NCBI GenBank assembly: GCA_021799835.1
Contig: JAJYZQ010000033.1
Span: 1 to 5,811 of the forward strand
Source: a bacterium
GTDB lineage: Bacteria; Patescibacteriota; Minisyncoccia; JAJYZQ01
Reading direction: 5' to 3'
Length of the DNA stretch: 5,811 nt
Made by a program: the position numbers and the translations under genes. The notes beneath the pieces are model-generated. The model worked only from the letters and a program-made list of their open reading frames with translations, did not search any database and was not told the DNA's origin. Each line of letters begins with the position of its first letter. The first letter of the stretch is position 1. Positions 1 to 5,290 of this stretch are shown here, in pieces.

Positions 1-182
1 CGTTTGAACTGCCGCACCTTGTCTCGGTTACTACCGCAGAATTTCCTACGCCTGCGCGGCGCCCTCACTATTCAATGCTGATGAACACGAAGAATATTCC
101 ATTCCGGCATTATGCGAGCGCTTTGGAAGATTACTTCCATTTTTATACGCCGCCGCAAGAAGAAAAAACCCGTCAAAAATAA
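1..182 (+). CDS. rfbD: dTDP-4-dehydrorhamnose reductase (RmlD/RfbD-like), C-terminal end only
   Basis: The frame open from position 3 ends at TAA 180-182 and gives the last 59 residues of a protein whose start lies outside the window. The segment TTAEFPTPARRPHYSML followed by N-T-K resembles the conserved C-terminal substrate-domain motif of RmlD (T-x-E-[FY]-P-T-P-A-R-R-P-x-Y-S-x-L). It is followed by the usual short tail with an 'ALEDYF' helix. The family performs the last step of dTDP-L-rhamnose synthesis: NADPH-dependent reduction of dTDP-4-dehydrorhamnose in the cytoplasm, feeding cell-surface polysaccharide. The Rossmann NAD(P) domain and catalytic YxxxK are not in view, so activity cannot be judged. 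A related NAD-dependent sugar epimerase/reductase is possible, but the PTPARRP motif favours RmlD. The charged tail EEKTRQK is not conserved in the family. Confidence 0.75.
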   Translation, partial: FELPHLVSVTTAEFPTPARRPHYSMLMNTKNIPFRHYASALEDYFHFYTPPQEEKTRQK

Positions 183-227
183 TCAGCCCATTCCATTGCC
201 GAATCTTTTATCATTGACCATTTCCGA

Positions 228-237
228 AAGGGGGTGA
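228..237 (+). promoter_or_regulatory. Strong ribosome binding site of the 39-aa miniprotein gene
   Basis: AAGGGGGTGA matches the extended Shine-Dalgarno consensus AAGGAGGTGA at 9 of 10 positions. The single difference, G for A, can still pair as G-U with the 16S rRNA tail. It ends 5 nt before ATG 243. This unusually long match is the main reason to accept such a short reading frame as a gene. Confidence 0.85.
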
Positions 238-242
238 GCAAA

Positions 243-362
243 ATGGCAAAATATCGGTGTAGCAAGTGTAAAAAGCAATACTTTTTAAGAGTAGATGCGG
301 AAGATTGCTGTGGCGAAGATGCTGAGGTAGTAGAGGAAAACCAAAGCACTCAACAGCAGTAA
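243..362 (+). CDS. Desulforedoxin-like Cys4 metal-binding miniprotein, 39 aa
   Basis: This 39-residue protein starts at ATG 243 and ends at TAA 360-362. The sequence shows Y4-R-C6-x2-C9, then 12 residues, then C22-C23-G-E-D, followed by an acidic, Gln-rich tail. The CxxC...CCGE pattern and the small size resemble desulforedoxin, and the N-terminal domain of desulfoferrodoxin, where four cysteines bind one iron (or zinc) in a homodimeric rubredoxin-like fold. The spacer between Cys pairs is about three residues shorter than in classic desulforedoxin. The alternative is a generic zinc-ribbon knuckle. There is no signal peptide or membrane segment, so it is probably cytoplasmic. It lies 60 nt after the rfbD-like gene on the same strand and before a terminator, so the two may share a transcript. 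Function (electron transfer, metal handling, or nucleic-acid or protein binding) is unknown. Confidence 0.75.
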   Translation: MAKYRCSKCKKQYFLRVDAEDCCGEDAEVVEENQSTQQQ

Positions 363-436
363 CACTCAGCCGGCCGCATCGGAGCATTTTGGCAGCCGCA
401 GGTATGCGAAAGCCGCTTTGTTTTTAATAATAAATT

Positions 437-465
437 AAAAACCGTCTTCTTGCGGTTTTTTGTTT
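437..465 (+). terminator. Intrinsic terminator after the miniprotein gene
   Basis: AAAAACCG (437-444) pairs perfectly with CGGTTTTT (453-460) around the 8-nt loop TCTTCTTG, and the T-run continues to 465 (TTTTTTGTTT). It lies 75 nt after the miniprotein stop and just before the rel promoter, so it separates the two units. The rest of 363-436 shows no gene or clear signal. It has three AGCCG repeats but no compelling structure. Confidence 0.75.
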
Positions 466-471
466 ATACGA

Positions 472-500
472 TTGAAAAATATCTCTTCTCGTAGTATAAC
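472..500 (+). promoter_or_regulatory. Sigma-70-type promoter of rel
   Basis: The -35 box TTGAAA (472-477) and -10 box TATAAC (495-500) are separated by an optimal 17 nt. The start point would be near 507, leaving a leader of about 27 nt before ATG 534. A second -10-like TATACT at 514-519 has no recognisable -35 partner. If used, it would start transcription near 526 and yield an almost leaderless mRNA. Confidence 0.55.
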
Positions 501-533
501 GAGTATTACCTCTTATACTATTCTTATCCCGCT

Positions 534-2669
534 ATGGTATTTGACCGAGAATCTATTGCCTCAAAATATCCTCAATCGGAAGCGGAGAAGATCCGCGAAG
601 CGTTTCGGTTTGCGGAACGTGCACACGCGGGGCAACTGCGCGCATCGGGTGATGCCTATATCATCCACCCTTTTGCGGTTGGTGAGCGTCTTGCTGCTAT
701 GAATATGGATGCCGATTCCGTATGTGCGGGATTGCTTCATGATGTGGTAGACGACACGTCTGTAACGCTGGAAGAGATCGTTGACCGGTTTGGCGCAGAT
801 GTGGGGTTTCTCGTAGAAGGAACAGGGAAACTGGGCAAGATAAAATATCATGGCCGCGAGCGGCAGGTGGAAAATTTACGCAAAATGTTTCTTGCGATGG
901 GGCAAGATATCCGCGTCATTATCATCAAACTTGCTGACCGCTGGCATAATATGACTACGCTGCAGTTTCTTCCTGCCGAAAAGCAAAAACGCATCGCGTG
1001 GGAGACGTTGGAAATTTACGCGCCTATTGCAAATCGCCTCGGTATGGGAGAGCTGAAAGGTGAGCTGGAAGACCTTGCGTTTCCCTATGTATTTCCGCGT
1101 GAATACCAATGGCTGGTCAATGAGGTTCGCGATGATTATACGGCGCGCCAGGCCTATATTAATGTTCTTCAGCCTACCCTAGAGAAACTCCTGCGTGATG
1201 CAGGGGTCGGCGTGCTGGAGATTCATACGCGCGCAAAGCATTACTACAGCTTGTATAAGAAGCTGGAGAAATATAATTTTGATCTGAATAAAATTTATGA
1301 TCTGGTCGCTGTGCGGATCATGGTACCAGATATCGCTGCGTGCTATGCGGCTCTCGGCGCCATTCACCATCACTACCAGCCGCTGCCGGGGCGGATCAAG
1401 GATTATATCGCTATGCCGAAGCCCAATGGTTATCAGAGTTTGCATACAACGGTGGTCTGTGAGGGCGGGCATATCGTTGAAGTGCAGATCCGCACGCCAC
1501 AAATGCATGAGCAAGCGGAGTTTGGCGTTGCAGCGCATTGGTTCTATACGGAATCCAATAAGCCGAAAAGCGGGGCGATCGTTGACCGGAGAATGGATTG
1601 GATCAACCAGCTCAAGCAATGGCAAAAGGATATGTCTGATAGTGATGAATTTTTAGAATCACTGAAGATAGACTTTTTCAATGATCGGATTTTCGTGTAC
1701 ACGCCAAATGGCGATGTGCTTGATTTGCCGCAGGGCGCCACACCCATAGATTTTGCATATACCGTGCATACGCAAGTGGGTCATTCATGTGTTGGCGCAA
1801 AGGTAAATGGCAAAATGGTGCCGCTGGATTATGGATTGGAAAACGGCGATAGTGTGGAAATCCTCACTCAAAAGAAAAAGGGGCCGTCGCAGCAATGGCT
1901 CAGTTTTGTAAAGACCCAGAAAGCGCGCAGTGATATCCGTCGCTGGTTTAAGCAGCAACACACTGACCAAAAAATTATTCTCGGCAAGGATATGCTCAGC
2001 CAAAAAATGGAAATTGTAGCCGGGCAGAAATTGTCCGATCTGGATATGAATCGCTATGCGGCGGTATTGGATAAATTGAATATTCGTAATTGGGATGCGG
2101 TGTTTGTGGCAATCGGTGAGGGGGAATTGCGTGCGGAAAAAGTGTTGCGCCTTTTCTTTCCGGAATCGGTGCGCGAAGAGCCAAAAGCACCTACCGTATT
2201 ACTATCAACTGAACGCGGCCCTGCAGATGCTGTGGCAGTTGCCGGCCAAAAGGGATTGCTGGTCAATTTATCTCAATGCTGCAATCCTTTGCCGGGTGAT
2301 GATATTGTCGCATATATCACGGCAAATAGGGGTGCAAGCATTCATACCATAGACTGCCACAATATTAAGCGACTCAAATCGCGTGAAAAAGTATTGCCCG
2401 CCCACTGGACGAGTCGGCAAACAATGGAAGCTAGTTATGGCGCGACATTGAAGATCAAAGCGCTTGACCGTGTGGGGCTTATTCGCGATATCAGCACAGC
2501 ATTGAGCGATTTGGGGTGCAATATTATTTCACTGCGCTCCACTGAGCCGGCGATTGATGGAACGCTCAGTGTAACGGTGAAATTGACGTTTGATCGGTTG
2601 AGCAATTTTGACCGGCTGCTCGTGCGGTTAGAGCATATTCCGAATATTATCAAAACAGAACGGATATAA
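534..2669 (+). CDS. rel: Bifunctional (p)ppGpp synthetase/hydrolase, Rel (RelA/SpoT family)
   Basis: This full-length 711-aa cytoplasmic alarmone enzyme makes (p)ppGpp from ATP plus GDP/GTP and hydrolyses it, setting the stringent response. Domains in order: an HD hydrolase (about 20-175) with metal ligands H45, H69, D70 and D135 in place; a synthetase (about 230-340) with D256, the RIKD loop 287-290, Y300-Q-S-L-H and the E316-V-Q-I-R-T strand; a TGS domain (about 384-445); a zinc-finger/conserved-cysteine domain with C582-C583, H604 and C608; and a C-terminal ACT domain (about 638-711). The RxKD loop and intact HD ligands point to a bifunctional Rel rather than synthetase-only RelA, where these are changed. 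HDVVDDT (69-75) has Asp where the family usually has Glu (HDxxED). ATG 534 is the only ATG after in-frame TAG 492-494, and the next Met (56) would remove H45. There is no Shine-Dalgarno site. The gene appears monocistronic, with no clear terminator directly after it. Confidence 0.96.
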   Translation: MVFDRESIASKYPQSEAEKIREAFRFAERAHAGQLRASGDAYIIHPFAVGERLAAMNMDADSVCAGLLHDVVDDTSVTLEEIVDRFGADVGFLVEGTGKLGKIKYHGRERQVENLRKMFLAMGQDIRVIIIKLADRWHNMTTLQFLPAEKQKRIAWETLEIYAPIANRLGMGELKGELEDLAFPYVFPREYQWLVNEVRDDYTARQAYINVLQPTLEKLLRDAGVGVLEIHTRAKHYYSLYKKLEKYNFDLNKIYDLVAVRIMVPDIAACYAALGAIHHHYQPLPGRIKDYIAMPKPNGYQSLHTTVVCEGGHIVEVQIRTPQMHEQAEFGVAAHWFYTESNKPKSGAIVDRRMDWINQLKQWQKDMSDSDEFLESLKIDFFNDRIFVYTPNGDVLDLPQGATPIDFAYTVHTQVGHSCVGAKVNGKMVPLDYGLENGDSVEILTQKKKGPSQQWLSFVKTQKARSDIRRWFKQQHTDQKIILGKDMLSQKMEIVAGQKLSDLDMNRYAAVLDKLNIRNWDAVFVAIGEGELRAEKVLRLFFPESVREEPKAPTVLLSTERGPADAVAVAGQKGLLVNLSQCCNPLPGDDIVAYITANRGASIHTIDCHNIKRLKSREKVLPAHWTSRQTMEASYGATLKIKALDRVGLIRDISTALSDLGCNIISLRSTEPAIDGTLSVTVKLTFDRLSNFDRLLVRLEHIPNIIKTERI

Positions 2670-2679
2670 TTCGCTGCGG

Positions 2680-2707
2680 TTGATTTTTTGCTCAGTTTGG
2701 GTACAAT
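2680..2707 (+). promoter_or_regulatory. Possible promoter for the inverted repeat/tRNA-Leu transcript
   Basis: TTGATT (2680-2685) and TACAAT (2702-2707) are spaced by 16 nt, placing a start near 2714, just after the rel stop. Transcription from here would cross the inverted repeat (2736-2866) and reach tRNA-Leu at 2906. Directly upstream of the tRNA, TTGCTG 2875-2880 and TGTTAT 2898-2903 have the right spacing, but their start point would fall inside the tRNA. That makes the upstream pair the better candidate. Confidence 0.35.
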
Positions 2708-2735
2708 ACCTTATACGTTTTACTTTAATGCTATC

Positions 2736-2866
2736 TTATAGGATAATTTTTGCGAACACTCAGCCGCCCAGCGAGTGGCTTCATTCAATGACTTGTTCGT
2801 TCATCTCTGCTACAGCAGAGATACCGTGCTCGCTCACTGCGTCACGCCGCAGAAATTACCCTATAA
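2736..2866. repeat. 131-bp imperfect inverted repeat with nested hairpins (MITE-like element or structured RNA)
   Basis: The outer arms are TTATAGGATAATTTTTGCG (2736-2754) and CGCAGAAATTACCCTATAA (2848-2866), matching as inverted repeats at 17 of 19 positions. Inside are CACTC/GAGTG (2757-2761/2773-2777); the 20-nt near-palindrome ATCTCTGC-TACA-GCAGAGAT (2803-2822); the palindrome TCATT-C-AATGA (2781-2791); AGCGAG/CTCGCT (2770-2775/2829-2834); and CTGCG/CGCAG (2837-2841/2848-2852), which competes with the right outer arm. No convincing protein is encoded. The arms end in TATA-type sequence and no certain target duplication is seen. It could be a small non-autonomous transposable element or a folded RNA in the leader of tRNA-Leu. 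The sequence does not decide between them. Confidence 0.6.
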
Positions 2867-2905
2867 AAACTAAATTGCTGAACAAAGAAATATTGTTTGT
2901 TATAT

Positions 2906-2990
2906 GCCGATGTGGCGGAACTGGCAGACGCGATGGACTCAAAATCCATTGATCTTATCGGTCGTGTGGGTTCGACTCCCACCATCGGCA
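2906..2990 (+). tRNA. tRNA-Leu (anticodon CAA)
   Basis: This 85-nt class II tRNA reads UUG codons. Acceptor stem GCCGATG (2906-2912) pairs perfectly with CATCGGC (2983-2989), with discriminator A2990. The D-arm stem is GCG/CGC with GG in the loop. Anticodon stem ATGGA/TCCAT (2933-2937/2945-2949) encloses loop CTCAAAA, with anticodon CAA at 2940-2942. A long variable arm (stem GATC/GGTC, about 2951-2963) is typical of leucine tRNAs. T-stem GTGGG/CCCAC (2966-2970/2978-2982) encloses TTCGACT. The CCA end is not encoded (CAC follows), so it must be added by CCA-adding enzyme. Confidence 0.97.
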
Positions 2991-2998
2991 CACAGAGC

Positions 2999-3026
2999 AA
3001 AAACCCCGCAGGATTGCGGGGTTTTT
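2999..3026. terminator. Bidirectional intrinsic terminator between tRNA-Leu and folA
   Basis: AAAAACCCCGCA (2999-3010) pairs perfectly over 12 bp with TGCGGGGTTTTT (3015-3026) around the tetraloop GGAT. The symmetric A-run and T-run let it work on both strands. It begins 9 nt after the tRNA on the plus strand and lies 22 nt after the folA stop on the minus strand, so one element can end both convergent units. Confidence 0.9.
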
Positions 3027-3047
3027 AATTCGCGAGAGAAAGGCGCG

Positions 3048-3548
3048 TCAGTGGTGTTTGCGGTGCCGGGTCTCAAATGCCATAGCGAAGGCGTTTTGTT
3101 CGTCTGCTGGTATGTCGGCATATTCCGTGCGTATCCAATCGTCCGGATTGAATTGCGGGAATGCCGTATCTCCGGCAGGAGACGTGTGGACGCGCGTAAG
3201 GTACAAGGTTTCGGCGATCGGCAGGAATTCTTGCCATACGGTGCTGCCGCCGATCACGAGGACTTCTGCGGCGTGGGTATCTCTGGCATACCGTAACGCT
3301 TCTTGGGGGGTGTGCGCCACCTTGCATCCGACAGCGTTGAACGATGGATCAGTGGTGAGTACGATGTTGGTCCTACCGGGGAGCGATTTACCGATGGACT
3401 GGAAAGTCTTACGCCCCATAATGATGGGCTTGCCCATAGTGATCGTCTTGAAGCGCTGCAGGTCTCGTGGAAGGTGCCACGGTAGGGTACCGTTATTGCC
3501 CACTACGCCATTGTCCGCGATTGCCGCAATGATTGCTATGCTGATCAT
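3048..3548 (-). CDS. folA: Dihydrofolate reductase
   Basis: This 166-aa enzyme reduces dihydrofolate to tetrahydrofolate with NADPH in the cytoplasm, regenerating the cofactor that ThyA oxidises. The sequence shows N-terminal strand ISIAIIAAIADNGVVG with the Met20-type loop, substrate segment LPWHLPRDLQRFK (22-34) with the catalytic acid D29, nucleotide-binding IIMGRKTFQSIGKSLPGR (42-59), the IGGSTVW phosphate-binding turn (99-105), and D127-T128 before the C-terminal strands. Length is normal for bacterial FolA. The ATG (3548-3546) overlaps the thyA TGA by the classic ATGA arrangement. The only purine-rich site upstream (AAGG) is about 13 nt from the start, so initiation is probably coupled to thyA translation. 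No resistance-type fusion or truncation is seen. Confidence 0.96.
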   Translation of the reverse strand: MISIAIIAAIADNGVVGNNGTLPWHLPRDLQRFKTITMGKPIIMGRKTFQSIGKSLPGRTNIVLTTDPSFNAVGCKVAHTPQEALRYARDTHAAEVLVIGGSTVWQEFLPIAETLYLTRVHTSPAGDTAFPQFNPDDWIRTEYADIPADEQNAFAMAFETRHRKHH

Positions 3549-4366
3549 ACGGCCATCTTCGCCTTGATGAACGGATCGTGCTGATAGCCGTCCAAGCGGA
3601 TATCAGCCATGGTGAAGCTGTCAATATCATGCACTTCCGGATTGAGCCAGAGCTGCGGAAGTGATTTTGGCGTACGGGTCAACTGTTCGCGCACCTGGTC
3701 AAAGTGATTGTGGTAGATGTGTGTGTCGGCCAGAACGTGCACGAATTCTCCCGGCTCCAGGTTGGTCACTTGCGCTATCATAGAGAGCAGCAGCGCGTAG
3801 GACGAGATGTTGAATGGGACGCCGAGAAACATATCACAGCTTCTCTGGTACATAGAGAGCGACAACTTTCCGTTTGCCACGAAGAACTGGAAGAACATAT
3901 GGCAGGGTGGCAACGCCATTTCTGTCAGTTCTCCCGGGTTCCACGCGGTAACGATCAGTCGCCGATCATTGGGAGTTTTCTTGATCCGCGTGATGACATC
4001 GGCGAGCTGATCAAACTCTTTGCCGTCAGCAGTTCGCCAGTGTCGCCATTGGACGCCATATACGCGGCCGAGGTCTCCCGCAAACTGGGCGTGAGGCTTC
4101 CAGTAGTCTGCTTCGGCGTTCTCGTCCCAGATGTGGCAGCCCATCTTCTGGAGCTCGCGCACATCACGTGAGCCGCTGATGAACCAAAGCAGCTCAGCGG
4201 CGACCGCGTCAAAGTTGACCTTTTTGGTGGTGATGATCGGGAAACCATCGGCGAGATTAAATCGCATCGTTTCCAAGAAGATGGCGCGCGTGTCAATGCC
4301 GGTTCGATTGGGCTTGTCGACACCTTCCCGCATCACTTTGTCCAACAGGTCTAGATACTGACGCAT
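3545..4366 (-). CDS. thyA: Thymidylate synthase
   Basis: This 273-aa ThyA methylates dUMP to dTMP using 5,10-methylenetetrahydrofolate, releasing dihydrofolate for FolA. Visible signatures are R21-T-G for phosphate binding, FPIITTKKV (42-50), AELLWFISG (57-65), RVYGVQWR (101-108), R135-R136, catalytic C155 in ALPPCHMFFQF, QRSCDMFLGVPFN (174-186) with the phosphate-binding Arg and the Asn that discriminates uracil, DTHIYHNH (214-221), and a C-terminal hydrophobic Val. It is about nine residues longer than the E. coli enzyme, mostly in the segment before RVYG (about 85-97), within normal variation. The start has a strong ribosome site (AGGAGGG, 7-nt spacer). It is first in an operon with folA, transcribed away from parA. 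It is not the flavin-dependent ThyX. Confidence 0.97.
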   Translation of the reverse strand: MRQYLDLLDKVMREGVDKPNRTGIDTRAIFLETMRFNLADGFPIITTKKVNFDAVAAELLWFISGSRDVRELQKMGCHIWDENAEADYWKPHAQFAGDLGRVYGVQWRHWRTADGKEFDQLADVITRIKKTPNDRRLIVTAWNPGELTEMALPPCHMFFQFFVANGKLSLSMYQRSCDMFLGVPFNISSYALLLSMIAQVTNLEPGEFVHVLADTHIYHNHFDQVREQLTRTPKSLPQLWLNPEVHDIDSFTMADIRLDGYQHDPFIKAKMAV

Positions 4367-4373
4367 ACGGTAT

Positions 4374-4380
4374 CCCTCCT
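4374..4380 (-). promoter_or_regulatory. Ribosome binding site of thyA
   Basis: On the minus strand AGGAGGG lies 7 nt before the thyA ATG (4366-4364). It fixes the start and contrasts with the absence of such a site before rel, parB and the family-typical parA start. Confidence 0.85.
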
Positions 4381-4416
4381 AGTTATTAATTTCCTCATTG
4401 AAGAGGTCTTAGATGT

Positions 4417-4444
4417 ATGATAAGATAGGGGAAGCATAAGTCAA
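4417..4444 (-). promoter_or_regulatory. Promoter of the thyA-folA operon
   Basis: On the minus strand TTGACT (4444-4439) and TATCAT (4422-4417) are spaced by 16 nt, each one mismatch from consensus. Transcription would start near 4410, giving a leader of roughly 44 nt that includes the ribosome site. The -35 box lies next to and partly overlaps AAGGA (4443-4447), a possible ribosome site for the longer parA start. Confidence 0.6.
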
Positions 4445-4464
4445 GGATGCGGGGATGGCGCGTA

Positions 4465-4470
4465 TATACT
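4465..4470 (+). promoter_or_regulatory. Possible -10 element for parA
   Basis: TATACT lies 23 nt before ATG 4494, so a transcript from about 4477 would begin with a short pyrimidine-rich leader without a Shine-Dalgarno site. No good -35 box stands 16-18 nt upstream. The same hexamer occurs before rel (514-519). If this promoter is used, the longer parA start at 4455 would be excluded from the mRNA. Confidence 0.3.
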
Positions 4471-4493
4471 CGTTGCATTTCTCTTTATTCTCT

Positions 4494-5267
4494 ATGGCAC
4501 GAATCATTTCATTTATCAATCAAAAAGGCGGAACGGGAAAATCAACATCTGCCGTGAATACGGCAGCATACTTGGCGCATCGCGGGAAATATGTGCTATT
4601 GATTGACCTAGATCCGCAGGCGAATGCGACATCGGGGCTGGGGTTTGCGCCGCAAAAACTGGACAAGAGTTTGTATGATGTGCTGACGCAGGGTGATCTG
4701 CCGGATGGCATTATCCAGCGCACACAGCTCACCGGGTACGATCTTTTGCCATCATCTTATGATCTTGCAGGCGCTTCTATAGAACTGGTCAATGTTCCGC
4801 GCCGCGAGTTTGTCCTTGCTGATATCATTCGGAAGATTCGGCATAACTATGATTATGTGATTATTGACTCACCTCCGAGTTTGGGGCTGTTGACGGTCAA
4901 CGGTTTGGTGGCGAGCGAATATGTAGTAATTCCGGTGCAATGTGAATATTATGCGCTGGAGGGATTGGGGCAGTTATTGAATACCATAGAAATGATCAAG
5001 GCAAATATTGCGCAGAACATCCAAGTATTGGGTGTATTGCTCACTATGTTTGACCGGCGCAACCGGCTTTCTTGGGAGGTGGAAAAAGAATTGCGCCGCA
5101 ATTATCCCGGCCGCGTATTTGAAGCAGTGGTGCCGCGCAATATCAGTTTAGCGGAAGCGCCGAGCTTTGGGAAAACTATTTTAGAGCACGATCCGCTGTC
5201 GCGCGGAGCTACCGCGTACCGGCTGCTCGCTGATGAGATCATTCAATTGACCACTCATACCGCCTAG
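4494..5267 (+). CDS. parA: Chromosome partitioning ATPase ParA (Soj family)
   Basis: From ATG 4494 this gives a 257-aa deviant-Walker P-loop ATPase that binds DNA nonspecifically as an ATP dimer. With ParB it moves or organises the replication-origin region. Motifs in that numbering: Walker A K11-GGTG-K16-S-T, with the second lysine K11 that defines the ParA/MinD class; LIDLDPQAN (36-44); Walker B VIIDSPPS (122-129); and the Soj-type PRNISLAEAPSFGKTI (214-229) before a GATAYRLLADE helix. There is no N-terminal helix-turn-helix, so it is the short chromosomal type rather than the long plasmid (P1/F) type. MARIISFINQKGG is the normal Soj beginning, so 4494 was chosen. An in-frame ATG at 4455 would add 13 residues and has AAGGA 7 nt upstream, so the longer form is not excluded. 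parB follows after 23 nt. Confidence 0.93.
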   Translation: MARIISFINQKGGTGKSTSAVNTAAYLAHRGKYVLLIDLDPQANATSGLGFAPQKLDKSLYDVLTQGDLPDGIIQRTQLTGYDLLPSSYDLAGASIELVNVPRREFVLADIIRKIRHNYDYVIIDSPPSLGLLTVNGLVASEYVVIPVQCEYYALEGLGQLLNTIEMIKANIAQNIQVLGVLLTMFDRRNRLSWEVEKELRRNYPGRVFEAVVPRNISLAEAPSFGKTILEHDPLSRGATAYRLLADEIIQLTTHTA

Positions 5268-5290
5268 AAGATATCTCTAAACATTTTATT

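Noticed and set aside
2881..2901. AT-rich hairpin AACAAA/TTTGTT just before tRNA-Leu
   Set aside because: Only six weak A-T-rich pairs with a 9-nt loop, so it is likely chance in AT-rich sequence.
2680..2952. Plus-strand frame of 90 codons crossing the rel-tRNA gap
   Set aside because: It runs through the inverted repeat and into tRNA-Leu, has no ribosome site, and its product is not protein-like.
3058..3567. Long plus-strand open frame (169 codons) opposite folA
   Set aside because: It mirrors the folA coding strand almost exactly, has no recognisable domain or ribosome site, and folA on the minus strand is certain.
3704..4171. Plus-strand open frame (155 codons) opposite thyA
   Set aside because: It is antisense to conserved thyA sequence and shows no family features. 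It is a by-product of the minus-strand codons.
4391..4406. Small hairpin CCTC/GAGG in the thyA leader, considered as a riboswitch or attenuator
   Set aside because: Four base pairs only, with no known riboswitch core and no terminator-like T-run.
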